Assembly: GCA_001972305.1 (NCBI GenBank)
Contig: BDDD01000980.1
Span: forward strand, 266,594 to 330,593
Source of the DNA: Cephalotus follicularis
Taxonomy: Eukaryota; Streptophyta; Magnoliopsida; Oxalidales; Cephalotaceae
Reading direction: 5' to 3'
DNA: 64,000 nt
The first letter of the stretch is position 1; each line of letters starts with the position of its first letter. Below the pieces are notes generated by a model that did no database searches, had not been told where the DNA came from, and saw only the letters and a program-made list of their open reading frames with translations. A program made the translations under genes and the position numbers. Shown in pieces: positions 42,066 to 54,299 of this stretch.

Positions 42066-45000
42066 TGTAACGACCCGCATTAATTTTGGGTAAATTGATG
42101 TTTGGGCTTGGGGAATTTTTTTTTTCTCCTTCTCTCCTTGGTTGTGGTTGGCTTGGGCTCTTTTCTTGGAGAAGCGTTTGTTGGCTTGGGCTTGGTGGAG
42201 GCCCAATAATTGTATGTGGTTAAGAGATAAGAGATGTTTAGTTGGTGTTGGGATATGTGCCAAGCTTGCTTAGGAAGCTTGGCAGTTGACTTTCAACAGA
42301 TGTCATATATATCATCTCATGCCTGAAGAAGCATTTAGGAGAGTGAGCTTTCATCTTTCATCTTTCTTCTTCCTCTTTCTTCTGAAGCTTTGATCGCTGT
42401 TTTGAGGTTGGGACTTTCTTTCACCCGTCTACGCGTCTAGCAGGTGAATGTCCTCCTCAGTACGTTTTGGTACGTCACATGGTTGGTGCAGGCATGACCT
42501 ATGAGGCCGAGGAAGAGATTCATCTTGGTTTTCATGGAGGTATGTGGTTCATGCATAGCTTGAGAGATGTTGTTCATGGTAGCTAAGCGTTGTTGTGTGT
42601 TGGTCTTGCAAAGGAAGATCTAGGCAAGGAGTCCGCACAACAAGGAAGTTAGCTAAGGAAGCTACTGATACTAGTGAGTAGGATGTTCTTCTTTCTATCA
42701 ATTGATAACTGAGAGTTTATTGTTTATATTCCCTTCCATGATATTATCTTTGACTAGGATTTCTTCTCCTGTCATTTTGTTGATATTGCATGTAAATACT
42801 GTTGTTCCCGAGCTGAGGGCTCAATGCCTGGGTTGAACTTGTTGTTTCCCCTTACTGTTTAAGTATTCATGCTTTATTTGATATCATGTGTTGTTGTCCC
42901 TGGGTACTGGTTGCTAGGTTATGCATGAGATTGTTGGCACGAGATGGTCTAAGTGGTGATACACTTACCTCTGAGCCGATGTTCTCCTCTGTCATTTCGT
43001 CACGGATGGAGCTGAGCGGTAATTCGTGGGCCCTTGGACGATACTAACGGTATGTGATTGCCGACGAGGTAGCTCCTCGATCGAGGTTCACCTGGTGTAG
43101 TGTTGAGCTCGTGATTGCCGACGGGGGTGGGCTTGCGTAGCCCCTCGATCGATGTTCATGGAGGGAGGTGCGCCAACATGTGATTGCCGGGGGAGGAGTG
43201 CTTGCGTAGCCCTTCTACCGATGTTCATACGGTACTCTGGAAGTGGGTATCTATATGCGTATTTGAGGGATGTGTACAGTCCTGTAGCCCATGACCGGGT
43301 TGATGGATTTCAATGGAGTTGTTATTTGTGCTCGCCGAGGTGGTTCCGACTATGGATGTGTGTGAGTTTGATGTGTGCATGTGCATGTGTGGAATGTGCT
43401 TGTGATTGATACAGTACTAGTATTGCCCTTGAGAATTGTTGATCCTTATAGTTGATCTTTTATTGATCCTTGGATCCGTGGCATGTTCTCAAATATAAAC
43501 TGTTGTTTATCTTCTTTCCTTGAGGTTAGTCATATAGTTGGTAGCTCTGACGTCTCCTCGGGCTTTTCCTTTTTATCGATATCCTTGTATATTTTTACCT
43601 CTGCCTTGTTTTGTTGACCAGGGGGTGTGGGTTATCCTTTGGCCCAGTTGGGGCAGGGCACGTTACCTCGGCTCTTGGCACCCCTGTGGAAGTGGGTTGC
43701 CCAGGATATTCCTTGATCTTACTCACTATTCAGTTTGACTAATCCCCTCTCAGTTTTGTGTGGAAATGGAGTGGGGCAGCTGTGTTCTTGAGATCCATTA
43801 CGGACAGTGTGTGAAAGAGGTAGACACTGACACAGCACCTTAGGATGGCTCCTGGACACGGGCACCTTCATGCATTTGGGGACATTCTTGGGGGTTTTGT
43901 TGTATAAATTTTGTTAGTGTCTATGCCTTGTAACCCTTTTGTTGTAACATGTGTATTTACTCTTGGATGTTTGGGGTCCTTGGCATTTTGCACCGGATCA
44001 TGTATATAATTCACTTGTTTTATATACTTTGTTGTTTGAGCTATTTTCCCAGCCCTAGCGTTGTTTGTGCTAAGTGTTTGGGCATGCAGGGATGACGTAT
44101 GAGTTCGGGGGTTGTTTGACCCTGGGCAGAGGAGCAGGTCTCCCTAGCCCTGGCCTTGGTGAAACTTCAGTGTCTCTCCCCGGGGCCCTTGTGCATGGCA
44201 CCTCTTCTGAGATGCCGGGGGAGGGGTGGCAGTGTTCATGGTTGGTTAAACCTTAGGTTGACTTCGCAGCTCAGGTTGGTTGACCCTAAGCTAGGATCTG
44301 GTGGCGTCCCCGGGTGTTGTCCCCGGACATGCCGTAGGCGTTAGGTGGGTGTAAGCAGTTTTCTTCAGTTTTGCCCATCCTTCCGACTTTGGACCAGCTC
44401 GGTCCCTGGAGATGTTTTTGTGGGTGAGCCCTGGTGGATCCCTTGGGTACCTGGCCGGGGTGAGATTCCATCTCCTTAGTGTAAGTTGAGCGTTTGGGGG
44501 CCCTCGGGTAGTGGTCCCATGCTAGGCGTTTGTCCCCAGGTCCTTGTGTTTATCCTAGGCTTAGCTTGTATTAAACGTTGTCGTTTTCTTGTGCCCGGGC
44601 ATACCCTTGTTTGTATGGGTCATGCCTGGGGAGGACATGCCCGGGGAGGACATGTCCAAGGTTGTCATCCAATGAGGACATGCCCGGGGATGGCTCGTCC
44701 GGGGAAGGCATGTCTTAGGATGTTGATGCAGGCCTGGCTTGTGTTACGTCATGTTGTGTTGGGCGGTGTTGGCATCCCTTGCCCAGGACCCCAGGCAAGA
44801 CGTAGTGTTATGTTCTCTACCCTGGCTCTTTCCCATGGCATGTTCCTTTAGTGGAACAGTGCGTTTGGGCAGTGGTGGTTGTGTGTGTTCCCTTTAGTTA
44901 AACAATGAGTTTTTGGAATGGTTTTATGTAAGGGTTATTTACAGTTTTACCCTTCCTTCTTTGTCCCTTCTCTACTTTGTGTTTCTTCGGGCATTTCTTG

Positions 45001-45185
45001 TCTTTATGCCTTAGGTGAGTTTGGCCTGGGGAGCGCGGCTCTCCTCGGCAGCGTGTTTTTAACGCCTGCCTTGGCCTTAGCATCGGCCTTTGTTTGTTGT
45101 GATTTTGGTTAAGGATCTAGGTGGGGGATACTTCCACCTGGCACGGCCGTCCTTGGGAGAGGGTGCTCAGGAACGAGGTGTGTCA
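42066..45185 (+). repeat. Element E 5' LTR (3120 bp)
   Basis: Starts TGTAACGACC and ends GGTGTGTCA. It has a TATA-like CATATATATC (42306), a donor-like CAG|GTGAAT (near 42441), a triplicated unit GTGATTGCCG...GTTCA (43054, 43111, 43180), the 12-bp palindrome CCTCGATCGAGG (about 43075), GGACATGCCCGGGG repeats (44630-44690) and an acceptor-like GCATGCAG (44091). No gene is seen; the open frames inside are chance frames in GC-richer LTR sequence. Confidence 0.88.
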
Positions 45186-45191
45186 GGTTTT

Positions 45192-45203
45192 TGGTATCAG
45201 AGA
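45192..45203 (+). other. Primer-binding site of element E
   Basis: TGGTATCAGAGA, six bases after the LTR end; initiator tRNA-Met type. Confidence 0.87.
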
Positions 45204-45314
45204 GACCGATTTAGTTTCTTTGTGTTTTCTTTGGAGACTTTTGGGGGGTATGCATGCATTGCATTTCATGTAGTATACATGTTAGTAATGCCCTAACCTT
45301 GCATGTGAAGATAG

Positions 45315-46608
45315 ATGGTCCCTCAGCGTCAGACTCGAGGAAGTGGCTTGGGTAGGGGACGAGGGGTCTCCCCAGCCAGAGAACGTGGTCAGGGTAGAGG
45401 AAGAGAGACCTCCCCACCACATGTGGATCAAGAACTGCCTCATGTTAAACCTGGTGTGCAGGTTAACCCTGGGATGGTTGAACAAGAGACTGGACCAGCT
45501 GCGGCAGCTGAGGTCCCGGTAGCGCAGGTATCTCCTTCGATTGGCACTGGTGGTCAAGCAGAGTGGATGCAGTTTGCTACGATGATAGCACAACTTTGAT
45601 TAGTTCTCGACCTCAGGCTTTACCGGTTGAACGTTTGCAACGTTTAGGTGCTGCAACCTTTGAGGGAACGGATGATCTAGCGGATGCAGATGAATGGTTG
45701 AATCATCTTGAGATGCTCTTTGTACAGATGGGAGTTTCCGATGACTCACAGGTTGGACTAGCCGTCTTCTTTGTAAGGAAGAATGCTCTTCGATGGTGGG
45801 AAGCTCTCCAAGCTAGGCATAATGATGTTGCTATGATCGCTTGGGATATTTTCAAGTGAGAGTTTCGTCAGTATTTCTTCCCTGCTACCTTCGTGAAGGG
45901 GAAGAGGAGAGAGTTTTTGCACTTACGTTAGGGAAGTATGACTAAACCCAATATGAATACCGCTTTATGGAGTTGTCTCATTTTGTTCCGGCTTTGGTTG
46001 CAAACCATGAGGAGAGGTGTGAGAAATTCTAGGATGGGTTGAATCCCGAGGTGAGATATACTGTGGCAGCAACCAACTGGACTATCTTTGGAGATTTGGT
46101 GGAATCTGCCAAAAGGGTTGAGCAAAGTATTATGGAGCAAAGGAATCGCCAGGAAAGGGGACAAAAGAGAGATGGACAGCAAGCTGCTCAAGGGGAGGGT
46201 TTCTCCAGAGGACAAGGGAAACAAAGGAAACGGTACCCCAACAAGCAAGCTGACGGTGGAAACCAGGGACAGGCCAGGTGTGATGGCCAAGGGACATTTT
46301 CTTCCCAGCAGATTAGTCCTCCTGTAGCCAGTGGTTCGCAGCAGAGCAGGCACCAGAGTTCATCAGTTTCTCAACAGCCTCCCAAGTGCCAGATGTGTGG
46401 TCGTTTCCACTTTGGCAACTGTAAGGCAGATACCCGTGGATGTTTTCAGTGTGGCCAGGTCAGGCACTTCAAGGCGAATTTCCCACAAGCTCAGTAGACC
46501 TCGACGACACCTAGATCAACTGCTTCTAAAAGACAACCTGCGGGAGCCAGAGGTAGATCAATGGCTTCGCAAGTGGGATCATCCAGGGCTGGTGGAAGTC
46601 GTCAGTAG
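45315..46608 (+). pseudogene. gag of element E (broken)
   Basis: The start at 45315 gives an Arg/Gly-rich N-terminus (TRGSGLGRGRG). The frame is lost at about 45595, and capsid motifs continue in another frame: GAATFEGTDDLADADEWLNHLEML, RWWEALQARHN, then a stop at 45857 followed by EFRQYFFPATFVKGKRREFL. A second frameshift near 45945 leads into the C-terminal frame (AATNWTIFGDLVESAKRVEQS). The first knuckle is CX2CX3HX3C (CQMCGRFHFGNC); the second has lost its last Cys (CFQCGQVRHFKANF). Stops are at 46495 and 46606. Confidence 0.85.
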
Positions 46609-48299
46609 GGTAGACCAGTGCCAACCGCTAGAGTCTATGCTCTGAACAGAGAAGATGCTCTTGGATCCACAGACGTGGCTATAGGTAAGGCTCTTATCTT
46701 AGGCAGAGATGCCACGGTTTTTTTTGACACAGGAGCCTCTTTATCTTTTGTTGCCCATGCATTTTGCACACATGCATGTGGGCTATTGAGTTCCTTGAAC
46801 GAAGAGATCGTTGTATCTGTTCCTACGGTCCAGAGTTACCGTGTAGAATGAGTCTACAGAGGTTGTGATGTTGTGATCAAGGAACGGAGTTTTGTAGCCG
46901 ACCTTATTCCCTTCAAGATTGAGGACTTTGATGCCATCCTGGGCATGGATTGGCTGGTAAGGCACCGAGCAGTGGTCGATTATTCGCGTAAGGTTGCTTG
47001 CTTTTGCTTGCCCGACGAGTCAAGCATGGAGTTAGTTTGCGAGAAATGCTCGGCACCTCTGAAGTTGATCTCGGCTCTGGTTGCACGTAAGGCTTTGGGT
47101 AAAGGTGCGCTAGGATTCTTAGCTCATGTGGTGGATACTCGGATGACTAAGCCAAAGGTAGGGGACATATCCATGGTTTGTGAGTTTCCCGATGTCTTCC
47201 CAGACGAGTTACCAGGTCCTCCTCTGGATAGGGAAATAGACATTGGGATTGAGTTGATCCCTGGTGCGGCCCCTATATCCTTTGCTCCTTTCCGTATGGC
47301 ACCTGTAGAGTTGAAAGAGCTAAAGGTACAGTTGGAAGACTTGGTGGATAAAGGATTTATCCGACCTAGTAGTTCTCCATGGGGTGCTCCGGTCCTGTTT
47401 GTGAAGAAGAAGGATGGAGCTATGCGCTTGTGTATCGACTATAGGCAACTCAACAAGATAACTGTGCGTAACAGGTATCCGTTGCCAAGGATAGATGACT
47501 TGTTTGATCAGATGCGAGACGCCTGTGTGTTCTCTAATATAGATCTTCGGTCTGGATATCACCAGTTGAAGGTGAAGGAAGAGGATGTTCCGAAGATAGC
47601 CTTTAGATCTCGTTATGGTCACTATGAGTTCTTAGTTATGCTGTTTGATTTAACCAATGCACCTGCTGCTTTCATGGATTTGATGAATCAAGTGTTCCAA
47701 CCCTTCTTGGACACCTTTGTGGTGATGTTCATAGACGACGTGATGGTATACTCGCGGAGTATTGGCTGAGCACGAGGAACACCTGAGGATTGTTTTGCAG
47801 ACCTTGAGAAACCACGAGTTGTATGCTAAGCTCAGTAAATGTGAGTTTTGGTTGGACAGGGTTGTGTTTTTGGGCCATGTGATCTCGAGCCAAGGTGTTG
47901 AAGTTGACCCGAGGAAGGTTGAAGCTGTGTTGGCTTGGGAAAGACCCAAGAGCGTACATGAAGTGCACAGTTTCCTTGGACTTGCTGGCTATTACTGAAG
48001 GTTCATGGAGGGATTATCGACAATAGCAGCTCCTCTATCGAAGTTGACAAGGAAGGATGTGAAGTTTGTTTGGCCAGAAGACTATGAGAAGAGCTTCCAG
48101 ACGTTGAAGGATAAGTTAACATCAGCTCCGGTGTTGACCCTTCCTTCTCCGGGGGTTGGTTTTGTGGTTTATAGTGATGCTTCTTTGCATGGTCTTAGTT
48201 GTGTGTTGATGCAAGAAGGGAAGGTTATTGCCTATGCTTCTTAGAAGTTGAGGTTCATGAGCTGAACTACCCTATGCATGACTTAGAGTTGGTTGCGGT
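46609..48299 (+). pseudogene. Protease, RT and partial RNase H of element E (broken, cut by G)
   Basis: The protease keeps its catalytic motif DTGASLSF and has [13 protein letters not shown], with a stop at 46849. RT has [40 protein letters not shown] and [10 protein letters not shown], so its catalytic Asp residues are kept. A frameshift lies at about 47766; stops are at 47996 and 48242. RNase H begins VVYSDASLHG and stops at the Glu-containing ...DLELVAV, where the G LTR starts. Integrase of E is not in the window. Residue for residue the active sites are better kept than in A or F. Confidence 0.86.
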
Positions 48300-51200
48300 T
48301 GTAACGGCTCGCATTAATTTTGGGTAAATTTATGTTTGGGCTTGGGGGAATTTTTTTTACTTTTCTCCTTGGTTGTGTTTGGCTTGGGATCTTTCTTTGA
48401 TAATGATGTTACTTTGGTTTGGGCTTGGTGGAGGCCCAAAGGTTTGTATATGGTTAGAGATAAGAGATGTTTAGTTGGTGTTAGGATAAGTGCAAAGCTT
48501 GCTTAGGAAGCTTGGCAGTTGACTTTCGGCAGATATCAAATCCATCTTTTCACGCCTGAAGAAGCATTTGGAAGAGTGAGCTTTCATCTGTCATCTTTCT
48601 TCTTCATCTTTCTTCTGAAGCTTTGATTACTATTTGAGGTTGGGACTTTCTTTCACCCGTCTACGCGTCTACAGGTGAGTGTCCTCCTCAGCACGTTTTG
48701 GTGTGTCGCATGGTTTATGCATGCATGATCTTTGAGGCTGAGGAAGAGCTTCGCCTTGGTTTTCATGGATGTATGTGGTTCATACATAGCTTCAGAGATG
48801 TTGTTCATGGTAGCTAAGCGTTGTTGTGTGTTGGTCTTGCAGAGGAAGATCTAGGCAAGGAGTCCGCACAGCAAGGAAGCTAGCTGAGAAAGCTACTGAT
48901 ACTAGTGAGTGGGATGTTCTTCTTTCTATCAGTTGATAACTGAGAGTTTATTGTCTATATGCCTTTCCATGATATTATCTTTGACTAGGACTTCTTCTCC
49001 TATCATCTTGCTGATATTGCATGTGAATATTGTGTTTTCAAGCTGAGGGCTCAATGCTTGGGTTGAACTTGTTGTTTCCCTTTCTGTTTAAGTATCCATG
49101 CTTCATTTTGATATCATGTGTTGTTGTCCTCGGGTACTGGTTACTGGGTGCTGGTTACTTGGTTATGTATGAGATTGCCGGCACAAGATGGTCTAAGTGG
49201 TGATACAATTACCTCTGAGCTGAGGTTCTCCTTTGTCATCTCGTCAAGGGTGGAGCTGAGAGGTGATTCGAGGTCCCCTTAGACGATACTAATGCTATGT
49301 GATTGCCGACGAGGTAGCTTCTCGATCGAGGTTCACCTGGTGTAGTGCTGAGCTCATGATTGCCGACGGGGGTGGGCTTGCGTAGCCCCTCGATCGAGGT
49401 TCATGTAGTGAGGTGCGCCAACGTGTGATTTGCCAGGGGAGGAGTGCTTGTGTAGCCCTTATACCGATGTTCATACAGGGCTCTCGAAGTGGGTATCTAT
49501 ATGAGTATATGAGGGATGTGTTCAGTCCTGTAGCCTAAGACCGCATTGATAGAAAGACAACGGAGTTGTTATTTATGCTACCAAGGTGGTTCTGGCTATG
49601 GAAGTGTGTGAGTTTGATGTGTGCATGTGCGTGTGTTGAATGTGCTTGTGATTGATGCATTACCAGTAGTCCCCTTAAGAATTGTTAATCCTTAGAGTTG
49701 ATCTTTTGTTGATCCTTGGATCGCTGGCATGTTCTGACATATAACCTGTTGGTTATCTTCTTTCCTCGAGGTCAGTCATTGAGTTGGTAGCTCTTACGTC
49801 TCCTCGGGTTTTCCTTTTTATTGGTATCCTTGTATATTTTTCACCCCTGCCTTGTTTTGTTCAGCAGTGGATATGGGTTATCCCCGACCCAATTGGGGCA
49901 GGGCACATTCAACTTGGCTCTTGGCACCCCGGTCGAAGTGGGTTTGCCCAGGATATTCCTTAATCTTCCTCACTAGTCAGTTGGACTAATCCCCTCTCAG
50001 TTTTGTGTGCAAAGGGTACGGGGCAGCGGTGTTCTTTAGATCCACTAAGGACAGTGTGTCGAAAGAGGTAGACGCCGGACGTAGCACCTTAGGATGGCTC
50101 CTAGGCCACGGGCACCTTCATGCATTTGGGGACATTCATGGGGTTTTTGTATAGACTTGTTGATGCCTATGTTTGTAAAACCTTCTTTTTGTAAACATGT
50201 ATATGCTTTTTGGATGTTGTGGGTCCTTGTCATTTTTCCCGGGACCGTGTATATAATTCGCTTGTTTTATATACTTGTTGTTTGAGTTGTTTTCCCAGCC
50301 CTGGCGGTGTTTTTGCTAAGTGTTTGGGCGTGCAGGGATGACGTATGTGTTCGGGGGTTGTTTGACCCTGGGCAGAGGAGCAGGTCTCCCCAGCCCTGGC
50401 CTTGGTGAAACTTCAGTGTTTCTCCCTGGGCCGTTTCTTGCGTGGCACCTCTGCTGAGATGCCGGGGGAGGGGTGGCTTTGGTCATGGTTGGTCAAACCT
50501 TAGGTTGACTTCGTAGCTCAGGTTGGTTGACCCAAACCTGGGGTCTGGTCGAGTCCTCGGGTGTTGTCCCCGGGCATGTCGTAGGCGTTATGTGGGAGTA
50601 AGCAGTTTTCCTTAGTTTTGCCCGTCCTCCCGACTCAGACCAGCTCGGTCCCTGGAGACGTTTTGGTGGGTGAGCCCTGGTGGATCCCTTGGGTACCTGG
50701 TCGGGGTGAGATTTCATCTATGTAGTGTAGTTTGAACATTTGGTGGGACCTCGGGTGGTTGCCCTACGCTTGGCATTTGTCCCCTGGCCCTTGTGTTGAT
50801 CCCAGGCTTAGCCTATGTTAAACGTAGTCGTTTTCTTGTGCCCGGGCATAACCTTGTTTGTGTGGGTGATACCCTGAGGAGGACATGCCCAGGGAGGACA
50901 TGTCCAAAGTTGTCGTCCAATGAGGACATGCCCGAGGATGGTTCGTCCAGGGAAAGCATGTCTTAGAATGGGGCGCAGGCCTGGCTTGTGTAACTTCATG
51001 TTGTGTTGTGGTGTGGTGTTGGCATTCCCTGCCCAAGACCCCAAGCAAGACGTAGTCTTATGTTCTTCCCCCTAGCTCTCTCCCCTGGCATGTTCCTTTA
51101 GTGGAATGGTGCGTTTGGACAGTGAGTGTTGTGTGCGTCCCTTCAATTAAACGGTGAGTTTTGGGTATGGTTTTATGTAAGGGTTTTTTTTACAGTTTTA

Positions 51201-51492
51201 CCCTTCCTTCTTAGTCCCTCCTTTGCCGCGTGTTTCTTCTGGCATGCGGGGCTTTTTTGCCTTTAAGGAGATGGGAAATTCCTCCTTCTTGCTCGGACAT
51301 TCCTTGTTTTTATGCCTTGGGTGCGTTTGGCCTGGGGAGCGCGGCTCTCCTCGGCAGTGTGTTTTTAACGCCTGCCCTGGCCTTAGCATCAGCCTTTGTT
51401 TGTTGTGGTTTTGGTTAGGGATCCAGGTGGGAGATAATTCCACCTGGCATGGCCGTCCTCGGGTGAGCGGTTCCCGGGAAATGGGTGTGTCA
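48300..51492 (+). repeat. Element G 5' LTR (3193 bp)
   Basis: Starts TGTAACGGCTC and ends GGTGTGTCA, similar to the E LTR along its length. Donor-like CTACAG|GTGAGT at about 48672; repeated GTGATTGCCG units near 49299, 49357 and 49424; a palindrome near 49320 (CTCGATCGAG); acceptor-like GCGTGCAG near 50335. The TATA-like position reads AGATATCAAATC, so the promoter box of E is not kept. Confidence 0.87.
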
Positions 51493-51498
51493 GCTTTT

Positions 51499-51510
51499 TG
51501 GTATCAGAGA
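51499..51510 (+). other. Primer-binding site of element G
   Basis: TGGTATCAGAGA, 6 bases after the LTR end, as in E. Confidence 0.87.
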
Positions 51511-51559
51511 GACCGATTTGGTTTCCTTGTGTTTTCTTTGGAGATTTTTGGGGGGTATG

Positions 51560-51564
51560 CATGC
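51560..51564 (+). repeat. Target-site duplication of element H (CATGC)
   Basis: CATGC at 51560-51564 is repeated at 60581-60585 on the other side of H. Confidence 0.9.
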
Positions 51565-51624
51565 TGTCACACCCCGTTCAAGAGAAACGTAACATTAAAG
51601 CGGTAAAGGCAATTAACATAGAAC

Positions 51625-51734
51625 ACAGCTTATGCAAAAACCATAAAACTTAAAACTTTTTCCAAAGTACAACAGTTGCGGAAGCATAACATAACATAAG
51701 CTGTAAACATGTAACGTGCGTCCCATACCGCACG
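51625..51734 (-). promoter_or_regulatory. Two-stem structure near the H 3' LTR end
   Basis: Stem II: ACAGCTTATG (51625-51634) with CATAAGCTGT (51695-51704), perfect 10 bp. Stem I: CGTGCG (51715-51720) with CGCACG (51729-51734); the minus strand loop is GTATGGGA. The right LTR copy (59023-59132) has one mismatch in stem II and none in stem I. Confidence 0.72.
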
Positions 51735-52878
51735 CCACCCCATATAATCCAACATTGTTAATCGCCCGTAAACGGAGCGTGAATTACAGTACAAGATAAA
51801 AATCCTTCAGAAACAAAACTATAACAATGGTACATCCGAAAACCATAACCCACATAGGTTTAATACAAAGCAGAAGAATAAGCAAAAATAAGATCATAAT
51901 AACTTGATCTTCATCCATGTCAGTCCAACCGGTCCACTGCATCAATCTGTAAGGTAGGGGGTTAGCCTTTGTCCTCACTCGGCTAAGTCATAAAAGCAGT
52001 TCGGGATTAACATTAAATGCATGTCATGATATGAATGCATAAATGATGCAGAGTAAGAAAACCAGTTCTTATATATATCAGAAATATATATATTTTAACA
52101 GTACAGTAAAATAACAGTGGGTACATATATAAGAAAATATATGTATGCAGGATCAGTACGGTCGTAACCCGGCCAGGGCTACATCAACAAACACAGGAAT
52201 GTCCAAGAAGGACCAACAGGTAGTACAGGATGTCCACATAGGACTACAACAGGCAGGATGTCCACATAGGACCACAACAGGCATTATGAGTAGCGCCGCC
52301 AACTCCTGGCCCCATGCTACACTCCCACTCCGGCCCCTACATCAGGCAACCGAGCGAGGCAACAGTATAGTGAGTCACCCAGCCATACTCCTGGCCCCTA
52401 GGTCAACCCTCCACTAGTCGACGCTGGCAGTCTCTGCCATGCAACTAGTGGTTCAAGCACAATCACATAGCAATTCACAGAGCACACAATGAATTCAAGC
52501 AGTACAGTACAGTAAACAGTAGTGATCGATTTGATCCACAATAGGCAGGTTATTTCCAAAATGTTTCCAAAGGTGACAACATTTGAAATATATATTTTCT
52601 ATAGAAAATACTTTTAAACAGTTTCAGTAGTGTGAATTGTTTACCAGTTCGTTCGAAAATACGTTATTAATCATTACGTATTTCCATACTCAAAATATCA
52701 CATTTCGAGTTCATAAATGCATTTCTAAATATCCAAACTTTAGAAATCATAAACAATTCACAAACAGTATACAATCAGACAGTAAACAGTGCATATGCAA
52801 TGCATACAAATGCTCCAATGCATTCCAACAGGAATTGGGATCGTTTTGTATCGTTTTAGGCCAAACAGCAGCCAACCA

Positions 52879-53133
52879 GTCGACTGGAATCCTCACCAGT
52901 CGACTGTTCTGGGTCGAGCAATATGAGTAGTCGACTGGTTCCTTCTACCAGTCGACTGTCCATTAGGCAGTCGGCTGTTGTACTTCAACAGTCGACTGTT
53001 CCAGTACTCATACACGAGAAATTTCCCAGATTTCCATCTTTTGGGCAGGAGGAAGTATGAGTAGTCGACTGCTTTCCATTGGCAGTCGACTGGTATCGAT
53101 GAGTAGTCGACTGTCTTCCTTCGACAGTCGGCT
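52879..53133 (-). repeat. Phased GTCGACT palindrome arrays (H 3' LTR)
   Basis: First group starts 52879, 52899, 52930, 52951, 52970, 52991; second group 53064, 53085, 53106, 53127 with exactly 21 bp between each. Most units are the full palindrome CAGTCGACTG or TAGTCGACTG. Confidence 0.87.
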
Positions 53134-54254
53134 GCTCTGCAGTCCAGTGGCATACAATCGTTCTAATTACTCCCACGGATCATGTCAAGTAGATAAAATT
53201 AATTTCGGAACAGGTAATACAACTTACAGGTTATCATATCAACCATATAACAACTCATTAACACTCATTTCATCATGCAAGCCAAAGTCATGAGAGGTTC
53301 AACATGCATGCACAATGATCACATTGATTCTCAGTAACAAACATAACAACTCCCAATAACAGTGACGATTACATCCTAAAACCAGTAGCTACAAGTCACA
53401 TAACCAGGCATTGCAATTCATGGAACATGCAGTAAATTTAAACTCATAGTGCCATTACAACTTTCCGCTACCTTTGATTCCAAGTTAGGAATCTGTAAGT
53501 CCACCTCTTTTAGTTCCAATCAGTATCTTTTCGAGCTCCCCAGAAGCTCCAACTCCAAGTCCAGCTGCTCCAAGGACAGCTACCACCTTGAGCTCCAAGC
53601 TTCAACAATGGACAACCACTCTCTTTTCTCTTTCTTTGTGGTTTTATCTCTATTGTCTCTGTGATTCTCCACTCAACAGTACCAGGACGAGGGAGAGTGA
53701 GTGGGACAGCTTTATGAAGAGCTTTTCCTCTCTTTCTTCCTCCCCTCTTCACATGGCACTAAATGCCACATTCATCTACTCACATGCAAGCACACACACA
53801 CACAAGGCCAATTTCTCTGGCCCATGAGGTCTTGCATGGTTCACAGGTATCCTTTCTCTCCATCCTCTTGGCTGCATGAAGCACAGATGGCCTCCTCTTC
53901 CCATGTCAGTTATAACATGTGATTCCTGTCACATGCAATAAAAACAAAGCATGATCCAGTCGACTGCCTTTCCCTGGCAGTCGGCTGGTCGCCTGGCAGT
54001 CTGTTGCCAAGTGTCTCTACAGTTGGCCAGTCAACTGGTTCATCCCACCAGTCGACTGCCCCCATATGCAGTCCTCCAGTCGGCTGGCCCTCCATACCAG
54101 TCGACTGCCTCCAGAATAATCACCAAGTAATCACACTTCTAAGTACATAAAAGATTAAAACAATGTCATCCAATTCGCCATCTTTTATTAATTCCACAAT
54201 TCAAAATACAATTACATTGTAAAATTACAATACAGGAAAATCTCGGGCGTTACA

Positions 54255-54268
54255 TTCACCCCTCCTTC
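54255..54268 (-). other. Polypurine tract of element H
   Basis: The minus strand reads GAAGGAGGGGTGAA directly before the 3' LTR start. Confidence 0.8.
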
Positions 54269-54299
54269 AAGGAATTTCGTCCTCGAAATCAAAACAAAT

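Larger units (their letters stand above)
42066..48299 (+). mobile_element. Element E: Ty3/gypsy element with 3.1-kb LTR, cut by element G
   Basis: E has a 5' LTR (42066-45185), primer-binding site (45192), gag, protease, RT and the start of RNase H to 48299, then the LTR of a second element. Gag starts MVPQRQTRG and its primer-binding site reads TCAGAGAGACC, unlike A/B/F/H, so E, G and D form their own family. Confidence 0.87.
51565..54254 (-). repeat. Element H 3' LTR (2690 bp)
   Basis: On the plus strand starts TGTCACACCCCG and ends GGGCGTTACA. It contains stem II (51625-51634 with 51695-51704), stem I (51715-51734), the TTAGCC/GGCTAA repeat (51962-51986), candidate splice acceptor (51947) and donor (53471), TATA-like TTCATAAA on the minus strand (53711-53718), and GTCGACT arrays at 52879-52997, 53064-53133 and 53950-54110. 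Confidence 0.94.

Noticed and set aside
43152-44851. Several open frames in the E LTR
   Set aside because: GC-richer LTR sequence gives chance frames; no motif, and G has different frames at the same places.
48300-51492. This LTR as the 3' LTR of E
   Set aside because: A primer-binding site and leader follow it, and E lacks integrase and purine tract before it.
53449-53922. Overlapping frames on both strands in the H 3' LTR
   Set aside because: No motif, lies between LTR regulatory repeats, and the segment is absent from the H 5' LTR.
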